Numbered from the stretch's first letter, positions 16,016 to 24,376 are shown. The stretch: DNA of 32,878 nt from Thermoplasmata archaeon (GCA_023256475.1 JAGDXP010000007.1:1-32878); one strand, 5' to 3'. Numbers and translations are program-made. Notes: generated by a model from the sequence alone, not told the origin.

Positions 16016-17200
16016 ATGACTCTGGACAGCGTTTCGCTAAAAAATAGAATCATCAAATCAATTTCCGTAGCTGAGCTATTCAGAGTCATGGGAAGGTCTG
16101 GCATATGGATATTCCTCCCCGTTTATATGCTTTTGAAGTTCAGCAACCCATATATATACATAGTATTGGGATTTGTAATTCCATCATTGATTGAACCCTT
16201 CATAAACCTCTTTGGTGGCAACCTCATTGATAAGTATGGCAGGAGAAGGCTTGCGTTACTCTTGCCAATCATGAATTTTTTCATTTTCCTTTTTCTTTTC
16301 TTTGCCATACGTTATTCGCTTAGCATTGTGTTTCTGGAAATACCCTTTATTGCAGTTGGCCCATTGGCAAGCCTTCAGGCCACCGTGGATAATGTAATCA
16401 TATCCGATGTAACCCATGAATCTGAAAGATTGGATTCCTTTTCCTATATAAGAATAGCAGCCAATATTGGCTTTTCGTTAGGGCCTACTTTGGCTGGATT
16501 TAGTATTGCAATTAATTACGATTATCTTCCCATCATTCCCATGTTGGCGGAAATCATAACTTTCATTATCTATTACACAAATGTAAAAGAAACCCTAGCA
16601 CCCCACTTGAAGAATTCTGAGAAGCCACTAATATCATTCCCAAAAGACGATAAGAAGTTCATATTCACTGCAATTCTGGTATCTCTCTCCTTCTTTTCAC
16701 TGGGGGCATGGGGTTATATACTGGCACAATTCCTGTCCAAGGGCTACAGCATCAACTCTTTCTTAGTTGGGCTATTGTTTGCAACTAATGGTGTAGTTGT
16801 TTCTGTGTTCCAAATACCCACAAACAGGATTTTCAAAAGATTCACTGATGGAGAAAGGATAGCCATTGGGCTTCTCATTTATTCTGTCACGTTCTTTATC
16901 ATAGGGCTTACCAGGAATTACTTCATCCTCCTCATAGACATTGCCATTTTAACCATAGGTGAAAATGTGATATCGCCTTCCACATTAACTCTAATTTCTA
17001 AAATTTCACCTCCGGAGAGAAGGGGCGAATATTTTGGAGGTTATTCTCTTTTAAATAGCGTATTTTCACCAATTGCACCTTTATTTTATGAATCTCTCCT
17101 CTTCAGATTTTTAAATGCCCCGTTATTGCTCTGGGGGATTGTAGCTGTCCTCCCCTTCCTCACTGCCATCCTCTTCATTATATTCCTCAGAAGGGTTTGA
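16016..17200 (+). CDS. Major facilitator superfamily transporter
   Basis: About 394 aa, integral membrane, with about 12 hydrophobic segments in two six-helix halves. The loop after TM2 reads GGNLIDKYGRRRLALL (GNLxDKxGRR type), the classic MFS signature between TM2 and TM3. It probably exports or imports a small molecule by ion coupling; the substrate is not deducible and drug-type efflux is one option. The start ATG 16016 was chosen because of the TATA box 26 nt upstream; the frame is open further back to a GTG at 15947. Its last 78 nt overlap, tail to tail, the 3' end of the rqcH-like gene on the other strand. It is divergent from the ABC-PRTase fusion. Confidence 0.88.
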   Translation: MTLDSVSLKNRIIKSISVAELFRVMGRSGIWIFLPVYMLLKFSNPYIYIVLGFVIPSLIEPFINLFGGNLIDKYGRRRLALLLPIMNFFIFLFLFFAIRYSLSIVFLEIPFIAVGPLASLQATVDNVIISDVTHESERLDSFSYIRIAANIGFSLGPTLAGFSIAINYDYLPIIPMLAEIITFIIYYTNVKETLAPHLKNSEKPLISFPKDDKKFIFTAILVSLSFFSLGAWGYILAQFLSKGYSINSFLVGLLFATNGVVVSVFQIPTNRIFKRFTDGERIAIGLLIYSVTFFIIGLTRNYFILLIDIAILTIGENVISPSTLTLISKISPPERRGEYFGGYSLLNSVFSPIAPLFYESLLFRFLNAPLLLWGIVAVLPFLTAILFIIFLRRV

Positions 17201-18886
17201 CCCTTCCACAAATTTCTCAAGCGTGGATTTACCTGGTGGCAATACAGGGTAGATTAACTCTTTCTCAACATTCAGAAAGTCAGATACCTTATCCACAAGA
17301 TCAGTCTGTTCTCCAGGGATTATAACAGCATATGGAGGTTTCAGTGCTGATGTGGGTGCTGAAACCACATATTCCCTGTTTTGATATTTCTGAAATCCTA
17401 TGCCAAGCTTTAGTTCAAGGTGTGTTACATAATTCTTTTTGCCCCTTATGATCCATGCGCCCCTTGGCACATATTCACCAGATTCCGGTGTTTTACTAAC
17501 CTGACTTTTTGTAACATAGAAGACTGAACCGTTTCCAAATCCAGCATTCCATGCCTTGCTCATGCACCAAGCAAACTGAGCCGCCTCATTGATGCTTATT
17601 TCAGTAATGCCGTTGATGTTCTTCAAAACCACAGAGGGTGCACCGTGTATATCAGCATGCAAATAGATATCCTTCTCATCGAGATATTTCTTGACCACGG
17701 AATCATTGCTTTCTGCATCTTTTCCAGCAAGTACAAGATTTCCTTCAGATGTAATGAACCACCTGTAGTTCTGGAAAATCCTCTGCGAAAGCTTTTTCTT
17801 TTGCTTCTTTGGCTTCTGCTTGAAGTCCTCCACATTTATCTTTTCAAGCTTTGACCTAATTTTCTTGGATGCATCGTAATAGCTATTGGCATTTTCTCCC
17901 GCAGACTTATCCATGTCTAATTCTATCTCTTTCCCATCCAGTTCTACCTTCACTCTTCTCCTTTCAAAGTCTACCCCCTGCCTAATTTCACCCCTCCTGG
18001 CCCTTTGTAATAAATCTTGTATTTCGCTGAAATGTATCATTATTAAATTCCCGATCTCCTTCAAATTTTCAGCTTCCTTTTCAAGCCTCTCCATGTCCCT
18101 CTTTATTGCCAAATATTTATCTGAATCTGAAGCTGATAGGTTATCATAAATTTCCTCCAGGGCTTCCCATATGGGCTTTGGGGTTATGTCTTCATCAGAA
18201 CAGTGGGATTTTATTACAAGATATTTTTCACCATATATGTAGATATTCATTTTCTTGGATTCTTGCACTATGTTATTTGCAAATTCCTTGAGCTTCGGTA
18301 AGTTATCTATCAGATCCCTATTGCTATTTATGGGAATTCCCAGATAGCATAGGGCTTCCTCTGCATACTTTGATAGGCCTATTTTAGCAGCCAGAGTTCT
18401 AACAGGATCCCCTGTGGATTTTGATATAACATTGACCCAATCAAAATCCTCTCCCAGGAAATCTATGATTTCTGGACTAATGAACTTTCCATTTATCATA
18501 GATTTTCTCTTCAGTTCCTTTATCTTGAACAAAATTTTCTCATCATCGTAGACAACGAAATTCCCGCCACCCATGAGTTCTATGGAAATTGAGTACCTGG
18601 GGCCCTTTATCACGATCCATCTGTCGGTGCCTGGATCCAGAACATCAAGAATTTTGAAATCCTCCAGGATTTCGATGTTCTTGCCGTCGAATATTCTGTT
18701 CTCTCTTGAGAAAAAGAGTGCATCAGGTAGATAGAAATGCAGGTAATATGAGTCCAATCCGCTCTTCCTAATTTTTATGGATATGGAATTGTTTCCAAGG
18801 AAACCCTTGGCAATGTAACCATCCTTGTATTTCCTCATGAACTCTGCAATACCCTTGACTTCTGCAAAACTCAAATTGAATTTCAT
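17123..18886 (-). CDS. rqcH: RqcH/NEMF (Rqc2) homolog, NFACT family ribosome quality-control factor
   Basis: 587 aa. The family binds peptidyl-tRNA on split large ribosomal subunits and, in bacteria, adds Ala tails to stalled chains. The N-terminal NFACT-N domain shows DPGTDRWIVI with the conserved Asp88-Arg89 pair and IELMGGGNFVVYD (about 102-115). A charged middle part (about 255-350) is likely a coiled coil. The NFACT-R domain follows, with NYRWFITSEGNLVLAGKD and DIYLHADIHGAPSVVLKN (about 375-430). The C terminus is acidic (EEYNEEDGSEEGEDS). It is somewhat short for archaeal members. The ATG overlaps the stop of the metallo-hydrolase gene by 4 nt, so the two form an operon. Confidence 0.9.
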   Translation of the reverse strand: MKFNLSFAEVKGIAEFMRKYKDGYIAKGFLGNNSISIKIRKSGLDSYYLHFYLPDALFFSRENRIFDGKNIEILEDFKILDVLDPGTDRWIVIKGPRYSISIELMGGGNFVVYDDEKILFKIKELKRKSMINGKFISPEIIDFLGEDFDWVNVISKSTGDPVRTLAAKIGLSKYAEEALCYLGIPINSNRDLIDNLPKLKEFANNIVQESKKMNIYIYGEKYLVIKSHCSDEDITPKPIWEALEEIYDNLSASDSDKYLAIKRDMERLEKEAENLKEIGNLIMIHFSEIQDLLQRARRGEIRQGVDFERRRVKVELDGKEIELDMDKSAGENANSYYDASKKIRSKLEKINVEDFKQKPKKQKKKLSQRIFQNYRWFITSEGNLVLAGKDAESNDSVVKKYLDEKDIYLHADIHGAPSVVLKNINGITEISINEAAQFAWCMSKAWNAGFGNGSVFYVTKSQVSKTPESGEYVPRGAWIIRGKKNYVTHLELKLGIGFQKYQNREYVVSAPTSALKPPYAVIIPGEQTDLVDKVSDFLNVEKELIYPVLPPGKSTLEKFVEGSNPSEEYNEEDGSEEGEDSYNPPEQ

Positions 18887-19677
18887 ATTAAATACACCAT
18901 GGGATCGTTGAAGGGTGCAAGCGCCCTCAGGTTGTCCAACTTGAATCCTCCTTCCCTTAAAATTCCGTGGACAGTTTGAATGGCAAGCTGTGGAGTATTA
19001 TTTACCTTTGAGAGATGTGCAAGTGCAATGCTCATGCTGTCATCAACTGTCCTTGAGAGTATCATTCCTGTCTTCCAATTGCTCAGGTGGCCTCTAGGAT
19101 TCCTTATCCTTCTTTTGAGATACTCAGGGTATTTTCCATTGAGCAGCAAGTTTACATCATGGTTTGCTTCGATGAATACCAATTTCGATTCCCTAATTTC
19201 CCTTTCCAGTAAAATATCTGAATCCCCCAAATCGGTAATTACTCCGAACTTAGAATTACCCTCCTGTATAAAGTATGCAACCGGATGCCTAGCATCGTGT
19301 GATACTCTCACTGCCCTAATTTGAAGGCCCGATATTTCTAAATCGTCGCGCTCATCAAGGAACACATCTATTGGAACTCCCATCTCCTGGTATTCTCCAT
19401 AGCCTCCCCTCTCCTGCACATAGATGTCGGAGGTTTCATATGTCCCATAAACCTTGATTTTTGTGAATTTTTTGAAAACTGGTATACCTGAAGCATGGTC
19501 AGTATGGCCGTGGGTAACCAGCAGACCACCAACCTTTTCAAGTGGTATATTCTTCATGGCAAGTGATTTGCTCAATCTTGAGAATGAAATGCCGTTGTCT
19601 ATTATTATGCAACCCTTTTCCCCGCAAACTACTGTTGCATTGCCTGAACTTCCCGAGGCAATTGAAGTAACAATCAC
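18883..19677 (-). CDS. MBL-fold metallo-hydrolase, WalJ/YycJ-like
   Basis: 264 aa cytosolic metallo-beta-lactamase-fold protein. It begins MIVTSIASGSSGNATVV (the GSSGN start is typical of the YycJ/WalJ group) and has the metal-binding TxHxHxDH as THGHTDH (His56, His58, Asp60, His61), with later ligands probably in VSHDARHP, VITDLGDSD and NPRGHLSN. Bacterial relatives are 5'-exonuclease-like; RNase or DNase activity is possible but unproven here. It starts with GTG, supported by a TATA element (CCTATTTAAT, 19701-19710) about 27 nt upstream. It is the first gene of an operon with rqcH, a link that could point to RNA or translation quality control. Confidence 0.88.
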   Translation of the reverse strand: MIVTSIASGSSGNATVVCGEKGCIIIDNGISFSRLSKSLAMKNIPLEKVGGLLVTHGHTDHASGIPVFKKFTKIKVYGTYETSDIYVQERGGYGEYQEMGVPIDVFLDERDDLEISGLQIRAVRVSHDARHPVAYFIQEGNSKFGVITDLGDSDILLEREIRESKLVFIEANHDVNLLLNGKYPEYLKRRIRNPRGHLSNWKTGMILSRTVDDSMSIALAHLSKVNNTPQLAIQTVHGILREGGFKLDNLRALAPFNDPMVYLI

Positions 19678-19700
19678 TAAGTTAGGTAATATACTACATT

Positions 19701-19710
19701 ATTAAATAGG
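19701..19710 (-). promoter_or_regulatory. TATA box of the metallo-hydrolase/rqcH operon
   Basis: CCTATTTAAT on the minus strand, about 27 nt from the GTG start at 19677, implying a leaderless mRNA. Confidence 0.45.
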
Positions 19711-19737
19711 TTTTACAAGTTCTATGCTAATTTAGGA

Positions 19738-19748
19738 ATATTTTAAAA
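19738..19748 (+). promoter_or_regulatory. TATA box of the arginine deiminase gene
   Basis: ATATTTTAAAA. Transcription would begin about 19768, leaving a short leader of roughly 18 nt before the ATG at 19787. An AGGGA sits just before the start and may serve as a weak ribosome binding site. Confidence 0.45.
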
Positions 19749-19786
19749 TCCAATCCCCTTTAATAGAAAGAGATAATAGGGAATTG

Positions 19787-21046
19787 ATGCGATCTCGAGC
19801 TGAATGGGAGCCACTAAGGGATGTAATGATGCATAGGCCATCGATTGAAATTGAATATGCCATGCTGGCGCCTAAGCCTTTCCTTTTTGAAAGGGTGTTC
19901 AGTTCAAGGGATGCCATAAAGGAGCACGAAAATCTTGAGAAGATTTTGAAGGAGAATGGCGTCAATGTCCTCCTGCTTGAAAATGAACTAATAAAGAAGG
20001 CAGATTCATCCAGCGATTTTAGAAGGAAGCTTGAAGAGAAAGTTTTGTCCATAGTAAACTTTTACGGTACCAAGGAAGAGGTGCAGAAGGCAAGGGAGGA
20101 ATTAGGAAAAAACATTGTTAAGATCGATAGCAAGACACTGGTTGATTACCTCATCTTGGAGCCTTCAATAAACCTTAAGAGTGATGTACAGAACAATTCA
20201 GAATATCCCACAGTATATTCCAACATTCCCCTTGCAAACCTATATTTCATGAGGGATCAGCAGGCCGTTGCGGACAGCGGATTGATAGTTGGGAACATGA
20301 GGAGGCAGCAGAGGAGCAAGGAACCTGAGATCACGGAATTTACCTTCAGGCATGTTTTCAATTATGATTATCCGTTCAAAGTAAATGGTCCTGGCTACTT
20401 TGAAGGCGGGGACTTTATGCCTGCTGGGGATTTTGCACTTATTGGCATAGGAAACAGGACAAATTTGGAAGGTGCCATGCAGGCCATGTCATCAGGAAAA
20501 TTGGACTTTGACGAAGTTGGGATAGTGGAAAATCAGGTTTATGATTTCATTGGGAATGATTACATGGTTAATATGCACCTTGATACATATTTCAATTTGC
20601 CCGCAGACGGCATAGCCGTTACATCTAAGATATTGGCCAAAAAATCCAAATTAGATATTTATGGAAAGGTTTCAAAAGGTAAATATGAATTCTCATGGTC
20701 CACGACTTTAGAAGAATACTTGAAATCAAAGGAATTTAACATAATTGATTTAAGTCCTGCGGAACAACTCTCATATGCATCCAATTTCTTAACAATTAGA
20801 GATTCTAGAATAGTTGCGGTTAACACTCCCTCCGTGCTTAGGAGATTAATAAATGAGAAAATATTTGATCCCAAAACCCTTCAAATAGTAGAAGAAGAAT
20901 TCAGGAAGACAGGAGAAGAAGGGATTTTCCCTCGCAGAAAGGAAATTAGGGATTTTGGTATTGAAGTAATAGAGGCCAAACTTTCAGAGCTCACAGGAGG
21001 ATATGGTGGGGCCCATTGCATGACCGCTACTTTGAATAGAGGATGA
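19787..21046 (+). CDS. arcA: Arginine deiminase
   Basis: Hydrolyses arginine to citrulline and ammonia; 419 aa, normal length. Family motifs in order: EWEPLRDVMMHRP near the N terminus, YFMRDQQAV, YFEGGDFMPAGDFALIGIGNRTN region (FEGGD), NMHLDTYFNLP (catalytic His and Asp), and GGAHCMTA with the nucleophile Cys at 411, nine residues from the C terminus. Start is ATG 19787; a TTG precedes it by one codon. Neither ornithine carbamoyltransferase (arcB) nor carbamate kinase (arcC) is adjacent. Ammonia release could help pH balance in an acidophile; that is inference. It is a single gene with its own promoter. Confidence 0.95.
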   Translation: MRSRAEWEPLRDVMMHRPSIEIEYAMLAPKPFLFERVFSSRDAIKEHENLEKILKENGVNVLLLENELIKKADSSSDFRRKLEEKVLSIVNFYGTKEEVQKAREELGKNIVKIDSKTLVDYLILEPSINLKSDVQNNSEYPTVYSNIPLANLYFMRDQQAVADSGLIVGNMRRQQRSKEPEITEFTFRHVFNYDYPFKVNGPGYFEGGDFMPAGDFALIGIGNRTNLEGAMQAMSSGKLDFDEVGIVENQVYDFIGNDYMVNMHLDTYFNLPADGIAVTSKILAKKSKLDIYGKVSKGKYEFSWSTTLEEYLKSKEFNIIDLSPAEQLSYASNFLTIRDSRIVAVNTPSVLRRLINEKIFDPKTLQIVEEEFRKTGEEGIFPRRKEIRDFGIEVIEAKLSELTGGYGGAHCMTATLNRG

Positions 21047-21054
21047 AATTAGTA

Positions 21055-21080
21055 TGACATATGTCAGACAAATTTAAATA
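21055..21080 (+). promoter_or_regulatory. Promoter with a 12-bp perfect palindrome (possible operator)
   Basis: TGACATATGTCA at 21055-21066 is a perfect palindrome. It abuts the TATA box AATTTAAATA at 21071-21080, i.e. it occupies the place where TFB and regulators bind. The TATA box lies about 25 nt before the GTG start at 21101. A dimeric regulator bound here would control the small membrane protein gene. Confidence 0.5.
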
Positions 21081-21100
21081 CCTATAATCATTATAATAAT

Positions 21101-21538
21101 GTGGCAGTTCACAACCAGGATGGTAACACCATTTCAGCAAATCTCACCTTAACGTGGAGGAACAGATTAACATTCCAAAATATACAAGAAATTCTCTCTA
21201 TTTCATCTTTAGTCATAACCTCATTTTATCTAATCTACTTGATTTTTCACGATCATGGCTTTCCAGTACTTTATGTTTTAACAAGCGCAATGACTATTAT
21301 GCTCGTAGCTTCCATGGGCACTATAATAACTATCTCTTATCGTACCGAGAACAAGAATTCTCCAAAAATCGGATATGATTTTTCCATGATAATGCTTATT
21401 CTCTTGTCATCAGGTGTACTGGCATTCAATGAGATGTCTAAGATTGATCCGCAATTCGGTCTGATTAGCATATTTTATAGCGTATTGATTGTCCTTGAAT
21501 TAATGAATATACTTGTTAGCTTCAATTCAACTCCCTAA
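21101..21538 (+). CDS. Small membrane protein of unknown function
   Basis: 145 aa, not recognised. Four hydrophobic stretches are visible (about 30-50, 53-78, 94-110, 119-138) with short loops, so it is an integral membrane protein of four helices. The N terminus (VHNQDGNTISANLTLTWRNR) and C terminus (NSTP) are polar. The GTG start is supported by a TATA box 25 nt upstream, giving a leaderless mRNA. It lies alone between arginine deiminase and the convergent pirin gene. A perfect palindrome in its promoter suggests it is regulated. Confidence 0.68.
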   Translation: MAVHNQDGNTISANLTLTWRNRLTFQNIQEILSISSLVITSFYLIYLIFHDHGFPVLYVLTSAMTIMLVASMGTIITISYRTENKNSPKIGYDFSMIMLILLSSGVLAFNEMSKIDPQFGLISIFYSVLIVLELMNILVSFNSTP

Positions 21539-21551
21539 AGATGTTTTATGT

Positions 21552-22403
21552 TCATTCGACGAAAATTGGAGATTTATCTCGCACAAAATTGCCATTCTTT
21601 AAATCCAATAATGACTGCTCTATTTCAGACCAATTATTCATCACAATTGGTCCATACCAAGCCACTTCCTCATTTATCCTCTTGCCTGATATGAATAGAA
21701 ATCTTGACTTTCCCTTAGATAATATTTCAAAGTCAAATTCCTGTGGTCCTATGGCAAGTACATTTAAATTGTCCAGCATAATATTATTATAATAAACTTC
21801 CCCATTTATTGGTATTAGCAGAGAAGTATAACCCCTTCTATTTTTAATTTTAATACTCTCTGATTTCATTTCTATATCAAAATATGCGATCCCTGAGTCA
21901 GAGACCAGAATACTTTCCCCATATTTCTCTAAGTTTCCTGAAATTACTCTCGCTTTCACACTTTCATTTTCGACCATCTTAACATTTAGAGCACTGATGC
22001 TTCTGTAAGATGGCTTGGACATCTTATTTACGCTGGGAAGATTGATCCATAACTGGAATCCCCATAATTCCTTGCTATTTTTATCCCCTATGGGCATTTC
22101 TTGATGGAAAATCCCACTACCTGCATTCATCCACTGTATTTCTCCTGACCGTATAACCCCTCGATTTCCCAGCGAATCCTCATGCTCTACTCTTCCTTTC
22201 ATTACATAAGTTATAGTTTGTATGCCTCGGTGAGGGTGCCAAGGAAATCCAGAAATGTAATCTTCAGGTCTGTCAGAACCGAAATAATCCAGCAGTAAAA
22301 AAGGATCAGTAATATTATAGTTTGCAGGGGAACCAAATATTCTTTTAAGCTTTACCCCTGCGCCATCGAAAGTTTCGGTTCCCCTAAATATATGAAAAGT
22401 CAA
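21552..22403 (-). CDS. Pirin family protein (bicupin)
   Basis: 283 aa cupin-fold iron protein. Some pirins oxidise quercetin; others act as redox-sensitive regulators. Metal ligands expected in the family are visible: His56 and His58 (FPWHPHRGIQTITYV), His100 and Glu102 (GSGIFHQEMP). The C-terminal cupin half is present. It starts with TTG at 22403, supported by GAGGA about 8 nt upstream, which overlaps the stop of the CDGSH gene. The gap is 9 nt, so the two form an operon. Which substrate it uses cannot be read from the sequence. Confidence 0.92.
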   Translation of the reverse strand: MTFHIFRGTETFDGAGVKLKRIFGSPANYNITDPFLLLDYFGSDRPEDYISGFPWHPHRGIQTITYVMKGRVEHEDSLGNRGVIRSGEIQWMNAGSGIFHQEMPIGDKNSKELWGFQLWINLPSVNKMSKPSYRSISALNVKMVENESVKARVISGNLEKYGESILVSDSGIAYFDIEMKSESIKIKNRRGYTSLLIPINGEVYYNNIMLDNLNVLAIGPQEFDFEILSKGKSRFLFISGKRINEEVAWYGPIVMNNWSEIEQSLLDLKNGNFVRDKSPIFVE

Positions 22404-22412
22404 TTTTAATCC

Positions 22413-22676
22413 TCAAATCTTTTCTTCTTCCTTGTAGAAGTGTCCTGCCTTAACCCTCTCTTTGTTTTCTGTGTAAACATAAACTTTGCCTGATTCCTCG
22501 TCCCTAGTTATTTTATGAGATCCGTCACAGAAAGGTTTGTTCTGAGACAATCCACAGGCACAAATGTGTATTTCATAATCCAGTAGCTTTGAGCTGCTGT
22601 CAATTTTATCTGCACCGGGTACATCCCTTATTTTTATCCTATATGGTCCAGTTTTTTCATGTATTACAAATCTCAT
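22413..22676 (-). CDS. CDGSH iron-sulfur domain protein
   Basis: 87 aa. It carries a single CDGSH (zinc-finger-like) [2Fe-2S] site: CACGLSQNKPFCDGSH, with ligands Cys39, Cys41, Cys50 and His54. The N-terminal about 30 residues form a strand-rich part ahead of the cluster domain. There is no signal peptide or membrane helix, so it is cytosolic, unlike mitoNEET. It is co-transcribed with pirin 9 nt downstream, which suggests a joint redox or iron-sensing function. A TATA-like TTTTAAT about 25 nt upstream of the ATG indicates a leaderless transcript. Confidence 0.93.
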   Translation of the reverse strand: MRFVIHEKTGPYRIKIRDVPGADKIDSSSKLLDYEIHICACGLSQNKPFCDGSHKITRDEESGKVYVYTENKERVKAGHFYKEEEKI

Positions 22677-22758
22677 GAATAAGGATTTAATGGCGATTAA
22701 AATAATTTTTGTTTATTAACTTTATAAATAGAACCTTCTTATATACCCATCATGATAA

Positions 22759-23814
22759 TCATGGGATTACCTCAGTTGAATCCTTGGTTGGATCGTATTT
22801 CAAATCCTCTAACTTTATGATATTTGACCTAACCAATTCATTGATTCGGTCTATTTCGCTTAATACAATCCCAAGATACTCCTTTGTTACTTGGTCTATT
22901 TCCCTCCAGCCATCTTCTCCCCAATACCTTTCTTTGTTGGCATAGAGGCATCTGCCACCACAATATCTAAGATACTGGCAATCTTTGCACTCCTCTGGAT
23001 AATCATCATACACTAATCTAAACCCATCATTAATGTGCCCAATCTCTGACCAATGTTCATTTACAGCAATGGGGCATGAAATTATCCTGCCATCTGTGGA
23101 TACGGTAATGCTTGAATAACCAGCCCCGCATGCAACACCCCTAAGGGTTGGAAAATAATGTGATGAAATCACCCCTAGAAAAGGTATAATTTTCAAAACC
23201 TCGCCCCTCTCCAAATTTATCATGAAATAATCCATTAGTTTTCTTATCCCTGGGAGGTATGATGACCTAGCCCACTCTATGAAATTCCATCTTTCTGTCC
23301 AAACAACATTAAGCTGCCAGTGTATCTTATCAAATAATCCCTTTTCCAACAGATGAGTGACATCCTCATATATATCAGTCTTCTCCGTAACTGTCATCCT
23401 TGCGATTGTCTCAATCCCCATATTTTTAACGTAGGTTGCTGCTTCTATTACCCTCTTGTAAACCCCCTTCCCCCTCATGGCATCTGTAATATGTTCTCTA
23501 CCGTCAATAGATAAGAGAACTACATTCAACCTTCTCCAGTACTTTTCAGGCAATAATTTGTAAAGAACCCCATTGGTTTGGATGCCAAATCTGGCAAATT
23601 CAATTCTATCCATCACATCCATTATGTATCTGTAATTTACCAAAGGCTCTCCTCCGTAAAATATTATGGTAGGGTCCCTGTCATCTTCTATTAATTCCTT
23701 CAGTTTATCTAGATCATAGCTTTCCTCATATGGAACCGTTTTGCTGTCAAATGAGCCTCCACAGTACTTGCATCTTAGATTGCATTTGCCTGTGGTCATT
23801 AAGAGCCATAGCAT
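22759..23814 (-). CDS. Radical SAM / SPASM enzyme, AF1577-like (putative peptide-modifying)
   Basis: 351 aa. The radical SAM cluster motif CNLRCKYC gives Cys11, Cys15 and Cys18 at the very N terminus (MLWLLMTTGKCNL is typical of the AF1577-type family), followed by FYGGEPL (about 53-59). The C-terminal SPASM-like region has many Cys: CGAGY, SCPIA, ECKDCQYLRYCGGRC. Such enzymes bind auxiliary Fe-S clusters and often modify ribosomally made peptides or proteins. The substrate is unknown. A small two-Cys protein gene lies 82 nt upstream in the same direction. A TATA-like CATAAATATTC is about 30 nt upstream of the ATG. Confidence 0.88.
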   Translation of the reverse strand: MLWLLMTTGKCNLRCKYCGGSFDSKTVPYEESYDLDKLKELIEDDRDPTIIFYGGEPLVNYRYIMDVMDRIEFARFGIQTNGVLYKLLPEKYWRRLNVVLLSIDGREHITDAMRGKGVYKRVIEAATYVKNMGIETIARMTVTEKTDIYEDVTHLLEKGLFDKIHWQLNVVWTERWNFIEWARSSYLPGIRKLMDYFMINLERGEVLKIIPFLGVISSHYFPTLRGVACGAGYSSITVSTDGRIISCPIAVNEHWSEIGHINDGFRLVYDDYPEECKDCQYLRYCGGRCLYANKERYWGEDGWREIDQVTKEYLGIVLSEIDRINELVRSNIIKLEDLKYDPTKDSTEVIP

Positions 23815-23896
23815 TTTTACCTGGGCTGATAAGCACTTGAATATTTATGGATTAATTGAATAAATGAGCTAATACCAGTGAGCTCATCCTTTGTTT

Positions 23897-24232
23897 TTAA
23901 ATAGAATAATTAAACCCAACTATTCTTATATTCTTTAGCTTGCCCTTTTTTATTACCACTTTCTGCCTTCCCTTGTCTATGGCTCTAATAATTTCTCGCT
24001 GAATTGATATGTTTACTCCATCTGCAATTAATGTTGCATGATCCTGTGATACTTCTCTCTCTGATATCCTTGCTTCTAATTGATAATTAACTTGGCACAT
24101 GTTGTCCCTGCATGGGCCTTCCCTTGTCACCAAGTATAAGATCAGCCATTTCCCCCTTAAATCATCAATTAACCTTTTGTCTATGACCAAGGATCCATTT
24201 CCCAAATCCAATTTAATATTCTCCTTTCCCAT
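23897..24232 (-). CDS. Small protein of unknown function with a CxxxxC pair, neighbour of the radical SAM enzyme
   Basis: 111 aa from ATG 24232, which has GGAG 6 nt upstream (a TTG four codons earlier also opens the frame). Not recognised. It is strand-rich with a central VTREGPCRDNMCQVNYQ (Cys41 and Cys46 by ATG numbering), an acidic middle, and a basic C-terminal part (DKGRQKVVIKKGKLKNIRIV). No leader-peptide look, no membrane segment. It could be a partner, a substrate or an unrelated protein of the radical SAM enzyme; the only link visible is position and orientation. Confidence 0.68.
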   Translation of the reverse strand: MGKENIKLDLGNGSLVIDKRLIDDLRGKWLILYLVTREGPCRDNMCQVNYQLEARISEREVSQDHATLIADGVNISIQREIIRAIDKGRQKVVIKKGKLKNIRIVGFNYSI

Positions 24233-24350
24233 CCTAAGCTCCAATACAAGTGATTTGGAATAATAAGAATTTCATCAAATCTCTAGAGATGCAATTTTAT
24301 CTCTAAAGTCCAGGAAATTTGATTTTTAATTAATTCCAATAACATTTCCT

Positions 24351-24362
24351 TTTATATTTAAA
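24351..24362 (+). promoter_or_regulatory. TATA box of the YHS-copper ATPase operon
   Basis: TTTATATTTAAA, centred roughly 21-24 nt before the ATG at 24377, so the small YHS gene should be translated from a leaderless transcript. Confidence 0.45.
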
Positions 24363-24376
24363 TTCAATGCTATCCT

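Noticed and set aside
19732-20052. A 106-codon minus-strand frame at the start of the arginine deiminase gene
   Set aside because: Ser/Phe-rich shadow; the plus-strand frame has all arginine deiminase motifs.
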